Of a stretch of 10,526 bases of DNA, positions 1-5,674 are shown in pieces; positions within the stretch are counted from its first letter, which is position 1; each line of letters opens with the position of its first letter. The DNA is from Nitrospiraceae bacterium (lineage in GTDB: Bacteria; Nitrospirota; Thermodesulfovibrionia; Thermodesulfovibrionales; UBA9159): NCBI GenBank assembly GCA_003453735.1, contig DMNE01000280.1, positions 1-10,526 on the forward strand, read 5' to 3'. Position numbers and translations under genes: made by a program. The notes under the pieces are model-generated. The model had not been told where the DNA came from. It worked only from the letters and a program-made list of their open reading frames with translations, and made no database searches.

Positions 1-73
1 AGAGTTAATTTACCTTAGAAAAAAAAGCTTATTTTATGACTTTTGCAAGTCCCTCAGCCTATAAAGAGGAACT

Positions 74-949
74 ATGATAACTCTGGAACGCGCAGAAACC
101 AATAATAACTTCTTGGTCACGATACTGGACAAAGAAGGCCCGAAGAAGTTTGAATGTCGTTTAGATATTTGTGAAAATCCAGCTTGCAGTTGCTCCTCAG
201 TGGGATTCAACCTATATCCGGTTGTGAGTTCGGGCCTCAAGCCAGATGACGAAGACAAGGCGGTGCTTTTCTATATTGATATTTACAAAAGAGTAATTGA
301 CAAAAAAAAGGAGCCGTTATCTAAAAAGAACCGTTATTATGCAGACATCTTCATTTCGCATCTCAGAGAAGAAGATTGGAAGAAGCTTACACAGGAATTC
401 TATATATACAAAACTCGCTTGACGGATACGGCTGACTTAAATTCAGCAATCTTTATTTTTCCGATAGAACAGATTGAATCCAATGGCCTGATGATTGGAT
501 ATAAGGAAATTCTTCCTTTCGGGGGAGATTTGTTTTTCTATCTTGATGATTTGAAAATTGTTGTGGACGATCAATATTGTGTAAGATCTGATTGTTCCTG
601 CACCGATACATGCCTTGCTCTTATACCGATAAGGAAAGATACTATCGTGAAAAAACAAGCAGTGGAGGGACTATTTGTAAATTATAAGACAGGTCAATGG
701 TTTTTTAAGGAACCCGGAAGAAAGATATCCGATAGGGAAAAGACTTTCAAGGCTGCGTTGGAAGAACAACAGCATGCAGTTTATGCACTCTTGAAAAAAA
801 GGCATCAAACGCTAAAGAGACTTTATCAGAATTACAGAAGGAAAATTCTTGGTTTGAAAACAGCAGCAATAGGTCCGGCAGCCATCGGGAGGAATGCTCC
901 ATGTCCGTGCGGAAGCGGAAAGAAATTCAAAAAATGTTGTGGAAAGTGA
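74..949 (+). CDS. SEC-C motif protein with two internal Cys clusters
   Basis: This is a 291-residue, apparently soluble protein. The last 20 residues form a complete SEC-C zinc-binding motif (CPCGSGKKFKKCC, Cys277, 279, 288 and 289), as found at the SecA C-terminus and on many unrelated proteins. Two more Cys clusters of the same spacing lie inside: Cys33/38/40 and Cys169/174/176, with Cys180 following the second. Both are of the form C-x4-C-x-C followed by a hydrophobic strand, so the N-terminal 200 residues may be an internal duplication. A Lys/Arg-rich, probably helical segment (about 220-262) links them to the SEC-C tail. The ATG is preceded by AGAGGA at 65-70. No signal peptide or membrane segment is seen. 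The gene stands alone, followed by a region of gene remnants. SEC-C motifs bind zinc and often mediate protein contacts; the function of this protein is not known. Confidence 0.88.
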   Translation: MITLERAETNNNFLVTILDKEGPKKFECRLDICENPACSCSSVGFNLYPVVSSGLKPDDEDKAVLFYIDIYKRVIDKKKEPLSKKNRYYADIFISHLREEDWKKLTQEFYIYKTRLTDTADLNSAIFIFPIEQIESNGLMIGYKEILPFGGDLFFYLDDLKIVVDDQYCVRSDCSCTDTCLALIPIRKDTIVKKQAVEGLFVNYKTGQWFFKEPGRKISDREKTFKAALEEQQHAVYALLKKRHQTLKRLYQNYRRKILGLKTAAIGPAAIGRNAPCPCGSGKKFKKCCGK

Positions 950-985
950 CAAGCGCACGCCAATACCTGCAAGAGGTGTAAACAA

Positions 986-1114
986 GTGACAAAGAAGAAG
1001 CTCGCCAATATGATATCATCGATAGCGCCGCGCGTTTCGCCGAGATTAACTTATTATGAAAAGGTCGGTTTACTCAGAAAATATAGGCCGCTTTACTTCG
1101 TAAACTTACAGTAA
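986..1114 (+). pseudogene. MerR-family DNA-binding domain remnant
   Basis: A GTG-initiated reading frame of 42 codons encodes a piece that resembles the start of MerR-family regulators. The segment VSPRLTYYEKVGLLRKYRP corresponds to the family motif VSPRTLRYYEKIGLL, which ends the helix-turn-helix and begins the wing, but it is one residue short. The preceding KKKLANMI also suits the first helix. The frame stops at TAA shortly after the wing, so the rest of the DNA-binding domain and any effector domain are missing. The next recognisable coding sequence, from about 1137, belongs to an unrelated FGE-type protein, so the gene appears cut off by rearrangement. The match is short and judged by eye; chance similarity is possible but unlikely for YYEKVGLL in this context. 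Confidence 0.45.
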
Positions 1115-1142
1115 GCACAGCAGAAACAATCCCATATATGAG

Positions 1143-1280
1143 GGGAGTGGCTCATACCGAGTGGTTCGCGGCGGGTGCTGGTACAGCGAACCGAAGGGCG
1201 TGCGTGCTTCGGTTCGCGGCAGGATCACGCCGGGCAGCTGGTACAATTTCCTCGGGTTCCGCCTAGCAGAACCTAAATGA
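1143..1280 (+). pseudogene. C-terminal remnant of an FGE-sulfatase (SUMF1-type) protein; possible DGR variable repeat
   Basis: The frame reads SGSYRVVRGGCWYSEP, then VRASVRGRITP and NFLGFRLAEPK before TGA. This matches the C-terminal signature of formylglycine-generating-enzyme/C-type-lectin-fold proteins (RVxRGGSW, Rx(S/A)xRxxxxP, GFRLA), including the GFRLA end and nearby stop. No upstream FGE sequence is recognisable: the frame is closed by TAA at 1101-1103 and the MerR-like remnant lies directly before it. It is therefore a 5'-truncated fragment. By eye count, 1158-1275 is about 65% GC and only about 15% A, unlike the AT-rich flanks. Where paralogues and DGR templates often carry AAY codons, this fragment has TGC, TAC, AGC, GGC, GTT, ATC, GGC, AGC, TAC, AAT and TTC. 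That substitution style suggests an adenine-mutagenised variable repeat. The domain call is fairly sure; the DGR interpretation is inference. Confidence 0.62.
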
Positions 1281-1692
1281 CCCTGTGTTTTTTTACTTTT
1301 TTATGGCTGTTGTAGGTAGCATACATAACACCTCTTTTTTCGCCATATAAATAATATTACATTTTCTATAGAGGCTTCGGCTATATATGGACTTGGGCTG
1401 AAGGCGGCACATGGTGCCTCTTGAAACATCACCGTGCGCTTGGATGCTGAGAAAGAGTGCATATTCGGTTTTTCATGTCGCAACAAACATTCCTCACTGA
1501 AGGCCCCGGTGCAAGATATGCCCTTGTTTGGAAGCGGAGCGACGATAATAGCTTCATAAAGTACTCGGTATCCACAGAGTACACGCATAAATGCGAGCTT
1601 TGCGGTGAAATAAACAGGATATAGCCCTCACAATAGGAGTGTATTTCGCCTGTCGATTTCGACAATCATAAATCAGTGAAATGAGGACTTCA
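1281..1692. other. Stretch without a recognisable gene
   Basis: It opens with a T-rich run (1289-1302). Several minus-strand frames of 60-95 codons exist (for example 1301-1588), but their products are rich in Cys and aromatic residues, match no family I know, and overlap one another. They look like chance frames in decayed sequence. The part nearest 1692 may be the eroded 3' continuation of the TPR remnant, since a minus-strand frame there reads LISLIYDCRNRQA, faintly TPR-like. No tRNA or convincing terminator was seen. Confidence 0.5.
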
Positions 1693-2008
1693 ATATTGAA
1701 CTTCGCATCTGGTGAAGAACTCGCAAGTTTGACGAGCCTTTGCAAAGTTCGGACGTATCTCCAATGCTTTTTATAAATTCCTTACTGCCTCTCTCTTTCA
1801 AACCTTTTCTAGGCTAGCGTAGATATCGTCGAGATTATAATGTTGACTCTGCGTAATCGAGCTTCAGGCGTACTTCTATTGATATTCTGCAATTGACCTA
1901 TCCACTTGGCCATTCAAAAATTACTAAACCGCCAAGGGTGTTCAACTTCCGAGAAGGAAGTCGCATTGTTCGCTGTTCGAAAGCGTCAGCACATTTCCCT
2001 TTGTTCAT
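1693..2008 (-). pseudogene. Degraded TPR-repeat protein
   Basis: Minus-strand translation shows at least two, probably three, tetratricopeptide repeats broken by stops and small indels. One clear piece (1788-1693) reads AVRNL*KALEIRPNFAKARQ, matching the TPR helix-B consensus with Ala20, Ala27 and Pro32 correctly spaced. Before it lies HYNLDDIYASLEK (1842-1804), a helix A. Upstream again is FLNGQVDRSIAEYQ (1920-1879). Between the last two, LKLDYAES appears in another frame, flanked by compensating single-base shifts, so the overall 34-residue periodicity is retained. A further eroded unit, with SFSEVEH and LGGLV in different frames, lies at about 1926-1968. In-frame stops include TAG, TGA and TAA. 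The intact gene was probably a protein-interaction scaffold; its other domains cannot be identified. The boundaries are only those of recognisable sequence. Confidence 0.68.
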
Positions 2009-2234
2009 TTCCTTAGGCTCCTGCGGCCTGTGCTAGCGACGGCAGTTCGAAGACAAAGCACTTCGGTAACTGCGGAATCGCCTACAACAATTGACAATCC
2101 CCATCAATCTGATGTTAAATGGTTGGAGTAAGCGAGACAAACCTAAAGGGAAACCATTTCAAGTCCATCGCGAAAGGCGGCTTTGACAGGGCTGCCTTTG
2201 AATTTTATAATGAAAGAGAAAAAAGTATTTTTTC

Positions 2235-2240
2235 AGGAGA
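2235..2240 (+). promoter_or_regulatory. Ribosome binding site deciding the mqnA start
   Basis: AGGAGA lies 7 nt before TTG at 2248. The upstream in-frame ATG at 2119 has no comparable site and would add 43 residues that MqnA proteins normally lack. The TTG start gives an N-terminus (MIERHLKIGRIHYTN) typical of the family. Confidence 0.6.
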
Positions 2241-2247
2241 ACTTTGT

Positions 2248-3141
2248 TTGATAGAAAGACATCTCAAAATAGGCAGGATCCATTACACCAATCTCTTCCC
2301 TATTTTTTATATGCTTGAGAAGACCGGCGATGTTTCAGCGTATGATTTTATCGAGAGCGTCCCTTCTACCTTGAACAGGTTATTAAGGGACGGTGAGATC
2401 GATATAAGTCCTTCTTCATCCGTCGAATACCTCCGAAATGAGGATAAATACACGCTCTTGGAAGGACATTCCATCAGTTCTTTCGGCCCTGTAGGGAGCA
2501 TCCTCCTGTTCAGCATAAGGCCTATCGAGACACTTGATGGGTTAACCCTCCTCACCACATCACAATCAGAGACCTCCGTCGCCCTTTTGCAGATAATCCT
2601 AAAAAAATTTTACCGCATCACTTGCCCTCTCAAATCCACGGATGAGCCCCTCTCCGAAGGATTGGAATCCTTTCCCGCCTATCTCCTGATCGGAGATGAC
2701 GCCTTGATAGCCAAAAAGACTGTTACAAATGGCTCGTTGCTGATTCCGGGGAAAGACCAAAACGCTCGACTGGGAAAATTCTGCCTTGAACCGAATGCTT
2801 CACCAGTGGCAACCCACGCTTCTCGGATAACGATCTATGACCTGGGAGACATCTGGCAGAGGAACACACACTTCCCCTTTGTCTTTGCGCTCTGGATCGC
2901 GAGAAAGGAGTGCTGCACGGCGAAATTGGTTTTCGAGCGGTTCAAGAATGATTTGGCTTTTGCAAAAATTCAGGCATTGAAAGACCTGCGGACCATTGCA
3001 CGAGAATCGCCTCTGCGCGCCATGCTCTCAGAAGATGAGATTGTCTCATACTGGCAAGGAATATCCTATGACCTCACCCGGGAACACAAAAAGGGCCTTG
3101 AATTATTCAGAAAGTATGCCGGAGAACTGAAACTGATTTAG
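2248..3141 (+). CDS. mqnA: Chorismate dehydratase MqnA (futalosine menaquinone pathway)
   Basis: The product is 297 residues from the TTG start, a normal length for MqnA. MqnA dehydrates chorismate to 3-[(1-carboxyvinyl)oxy]benzoate, the first step of the futalosine route to menaquinone, in the cytoplasm. Family motifs appear in order: KIGRIHYTNLFP at the N-terminus, DISPSSSVEY (serine-rich substrate loop), SISSFGPVGSILLFS, LLIGDDAL, and YDLGDIWQRNTHFPFVFALW in the second lobe. Together they form the two-lobed periplasmic-binding-protein-like fold. The frame extends upstream to ATG 2119, so a 340-residue version is possible, but the ribosome-binding site and family length favour 2248. No other mqn genes are in the window; mqn genes are often scattered. 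The last codon is 10 nt from the end of a convergent pseudogene. The identification is firm; the start is less so. Confidence 0.9.
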   Translation: MIERHLKIGRIHYTNLFPIFYMLEKTGDVSAYDFIESVPSTLNRLLRDGEIDISPSSSVEYLRNEDKYTLLEGHSISSFGPVGSILLFSIRPIETLDGLTLLTTSQSETSVALLQIILKKFYRITCPLKSTDEPLSEGLESFPAYLLIGDDALIAKKTVTNGSLLIPGKDQNARLGKFCLEPNASPVATHASRITIYDLGDIWQRNTHFPFVFALWIARKECCTAKLVFERFKNDLAFAKIQALKDLRTIARESPLRAMLSEDEIVSYWQGISYDLTREHKKGLELFRKYAGELKLI

Positions 3142-3151
3142 CGTAAAAAAA

Positions 3152-4062
3152 CTACATATCGCTGTAATACGCACCAGCGTTCAAGACTAGTTTTTTTTCA
3201 TAGACCAACGACGTATAGATCCTTGAACTTTTGCCTCCTGCGAGGATCATGCTCACGACCTCAAGTCCAAAGCTATCTTCGTCGAGAGTTCGGCTTCTTT
3301 TTTAGGGTGATCCTTTTCTCCCCCAGTTGCTCAGTCTCACGCGTAATGGGAGTCTTCAGCGGTTTGCCTTCCTTGATATCTCAGAAAGATGACTGAAGCT
3401 TCTTGAAAATCTCATCAGGGTTGACATCCCCTGCTATCACGATAAAGGCGTTATCAGGGACATAGTACTTCTTATAATGGCTGTAGAGTTCATCCCGTTT
3501 GCTATATCGGACATTCACCCGATGACCGGCCTGCGATAGGGATGGGCCATTAGTGAGGTTGCAATAAAACGCTCGAAAAGAGAGTTCTCGGGATCATCCT
3601 CCTGCCGCATCCTTCTTTCTTCCATGACGACGTCTCGCTCTGCAGAGGTCTCCTGGGGATCCACGAGCAGGCTGGACATCCTGTCTGCCTCCAGGTCAAT
3701 CGATATGCCAATCCTGTCAGATGACAGGATCTCAAAACACATGGTGTAATCCTTTGTCGTCATCGCATTATCAACATCACCGTTTTTCTGGATGATCTTC
3801 GAAAATGCCTTTGGACCGTATTTCGGTATTCCTTTGAACATCACGTGCTCAAGGAAATGGCTTAAACCGGACTTGCCGGAAACCTCATCCCTGGAACCAA
3901 CCCTGTCCCATATCTGAACCGTTGCGAGAGGGACCTTGTGGTCTTCGCTTATAAGTATCTTGAGACCGTTGTCGAGGGTATACTCTCAGCGCGAAGGGAA
4001 AGAGGCGTCAGGCAGATAAGAAAGCCTGGGACAAATGAGAAAAGCGCTGTAAATCTCCACAT
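3152..4062 (-). pseudogene. M16 (insulinase-like/pitrilysin) zinc peptidase, frameshifted and truncated
   Basis: On the minus strand, a start at 4062 gives a possible signal peptide (MWRFTALFSF...LSLRA). The frame then slips by one base at about 3981-3990, and the mature M16 sequence begins: YTLDNGLKILISEDHK, then the zinc motif HFLEH (3859-3845) followed by MFKG. The third-ligand region ERDVVMEERRMR and HPYRRPVIG follow. TGA at 3517-3515 replaces the Trp normally found in VIGWMSD. After another frame change the sequence resumes with RDELYSHYKKYYVPDNAF and GDVNPDEIFKKLQ, has TGA at 3383-3381, then after a further shift reads ILAGGKSSRIYTSLVYEK. It ends at TAG (3154-3152), so most of the C-terminal half is lost. 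The parent was probably a periplasmic processing peptidase. Multiple independent lesions indicate an old pseudogene rather than a single sequencing error. Confidence 0.9.
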
Positions 4063-4246
4063 GGGTACACTATATCAGAAAAGCCGACTCCCTAACAAAT
4101 GAATTGCTTATCAAGAAAGGGGCAGGAGATTGAAAAGTTATTCATTCCTGTCTTCCATGTTTTGGGGAATCACCGTGCTTTCGGTTATTATATCGACATG
4201 ACTATTCGACTGGATCTGTGAGGCTTAAAACAGGGAACCGCAAATT

Positions 4247-5434
4247 ATGATGAGGAAGGCATTCATCCTAAAGATGTTCGACGCCGCCAACATGCAACGG
4301 TGGAACGATAAGATCCGTCCGGTTGAGTTACGGGAACTGGATAAACAGGCGCACAAGATGGTGATCGCCTACTTCCTGGGAAAATTCGAGGAGGGGCAAC
4401 AGGGTTTCGACTGGTTAGAGATCATCGAGGGTGGATTCTTTGAGTTCTTGCAACGTCTCGTCATTACCGACTTGAAGCCGCAAATCTTCTATAAGATAAA
4501 AGCAGATAGGGATAAGTATACTCGATTGAACGCATGGGCAATGTCGCGGTTAGAACCGATCATCTCTCCTTTAGGTGAAAGCTTCTGCAAAAGGTTCAGG
4601 AATTACTTCTCAAGCGCCGATGAAACGATCAATGGGAGAATTCTGAGCGCGGCTCATTTTTTTGCTACGAAATGGGAATTTGACATCATCGAACATGCGA
4701 ATCCCCACGGTTACGAGATGTCCGAGATAAAGGCCAACCTGCAGGGCATTCAGGAAAAATACTATGACTTAAAGGGGATCCAGCACTTGGCGCTTTACTC
4801 CAGATTCAGGAATTTTATTGACCTCTGCGGGCAGCTGCGGTTTCAATTGAGGTGGAGTCATATCCATATGGTTCCGAGGACATCAGTCCTCGGGCATATG
4901 CTCATTGTCGCGCTGTTGTCCTACATATTCTCATTGGAAATAAAGGCGTGCAAGAGAAGATGTATCAATAACTTCTTTACCGGCCTCTTCCACGACCTGC
5001 CGGAAGTGCTCACGCGAGATATCATTTCTCCTGTGAAGAATTCCATTGAAGGCCTGAGCGATCTCATAAAAGAGTATGAGAAGGCACAGATGGAAAAGGA
5101 GGTTTACAGCCTCATCCCCGAAGAATGGCACGCGGAGATGCGGATGTTCACAGAGAGTGAATTCGGGAGCATTGTGACTGTGCAGGGTCTCGTTGAGAGC
5201 AAGCGATCAGATGATATTACCAGAGAGTTCAATAAGGATGAGTATAATCCGCGGGATGGAGAACTCGTCAGGGCATCAGACCACCTCGCCGCTTTCGTAG
5301 AGGCGTATATGGCCATGAAGAATGGTATAGCCTCTCAGGAACTCGCTGATGCAAAGAGCTCCTTAAAGAACATGTATTCGCAAACAATTATTGCCGGGAT
5401 AAAGTTTGGAGAAATATTTGCAGACTTTGAGTGA
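4247..5434 (+). CDS. YfbR-like HD-domain phosphohydrolase with a degenerate N-terminal HD copy
   Basis: This is a 395-residue soluble protein. The C-terminal half has a complete HD site: His217 (RTSVLGHM), His249-Asp250 with Glu253 in FHDLPEVLTRDIISPVK, and Asp345 in RASDHLAAF. The HDxxEVLTxD...PVK block closely resembles YfbR 5'-deoxynucleotidases, which dephosphorylate dNMPs with a divalent metal; the actual substrate is not known. The N-terminal half (about 30-95) seems to be a second copy: QAHKMVIAYFLGKF with His36 aligns with LGHMLIVALLSYIF. GFFEFLQRLVITDLKPQI aligns without a gap with GLFHDLPEVLTRDIISPV, the HD pair being replaced by Glu66-Phe67. That domain is probably structural. The ATG is preceded by CAGGGAA at 4231-4237; an ATG one codon later is equally possible. 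It converges on the ferredoxin gene with a 30-nt gap. Confidence 0.85.
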   Translation: MMRKAFILKMFDAANMQRWNDKIRPVELRELDKQAHKMVIAYFLGKFEEGQQGFDWLEIIEGGFFEFLQRLVITDLKPQIFYKIKADRDKYTRLNAWAMSRLEPIISPLGESFCKRFRNYFSSADETINGRILSAAHFFATKWEFDIIEHANPHGYEMSEIKANLQGIQEKYYDLKGIQHLALYSRFRNFIDLCGQLRFQLRWSHIHMVPRTSVLGHMLIVALLSYIFSLEIKACKRRCINNFFTGLFHDLPEVLTRDIISPVKNSIEGLSDLIKEYEKAQMEKEVYSLIPEEWHAEMRMFTESEFGSIVTVQGLVESKRSDDITREFNKDEYNPRDGELVRASDHLAAFVEAYMAMKNGIASQELADAKSSLKNMYSQTIIAGIKFGEIFADFE

Positions 5435-5464
5435 ACTTCCAGGATGAAATCCCTGTGGGCCGCT

Positions 5465-5674
5465 TTATTCCCTCCAGACCTCAATTGCAATATCAGGGCA
5501 CATCTGCGCACAGAGTGCACATCCGGTGCATTTGTCAGGATGTTGGGGCTTTGCAGGGAAATATCCGCTCGCATTGAACTCGCTTTCAATAATGATCACC
5601 CCTTCCGGACATGAGAGCACACAGTATTTGCAGCCCTTGCAGCGTTCCCTCGCGATGACGATCTTGCCTTTCAT
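5465..5674 (-). CDS. 2[4Fe-4S] ferredoxin, KorD-like (2-oxoacid:ferredoxin oxidoreductase delta type)
   Basis: A 69-residue protein with two complete cluster motifs, CKGCKYCVLSCP (Cys12/15/18/22) and CTGCALCAQMCP (Cys49/52/55/59), which bind two cubane [4Fe-4S] clusters. The layout, with the NASGYFPA linker and the PDIAIEVWRE end, is that of the delta subunit of 2-oxoglutarate:ferredoxin oxidoreductase (KorD/OorD). That subunit passes electrons from the thiamine-diphosphate enzyme. No alpha, beta or gamma subunit follows: the next gene is the convergent HD gene. It may therefore serve a distant kor operon or act as a free ferredoxin. Its ATG overlaps the recN stop codon (ATGA) and AAGGGG lies just upstream inside recN, so the two are probably translated from one mRNA. 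Confidence 0.88.
   Translation of the reverse strand: MKGKIVIARERCKGCKYCVLSCPEGVIIIESEFNASGYFPAKPQHPDKCTGCALCAQMCPDIAIEVWRE

Noticed and set aside
1301..1745. Three overlapping minus-strand frames of 63-95 codons
   Set aside because: They overlap each other in different frames, have no ribosome-binding sites or known motifs, and one of them overlaps the readable TPR remnant in another frame.
3515..4201. TGA read as Trp (recoding)
   Set aside because: TGA falls where Trp is expected in the M16 remnant and perhaps in a nearby small frame. Intact genes here use TGG for Trp and TGA as stop (recN, the SEC-C gene), so ordinary nonsense mutation is the simpler reading.
4099..4228. Small frames before the HD gene: ATG 4099 (40 codons) and a hydrophobic frame from TTG 4130 interrupted by TGA at 4199
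   Set aside because: The two overlap in different frames, the TTG sits too close to its AGGAG, and the hydrophobic frame contains a stop. Neither has family support.
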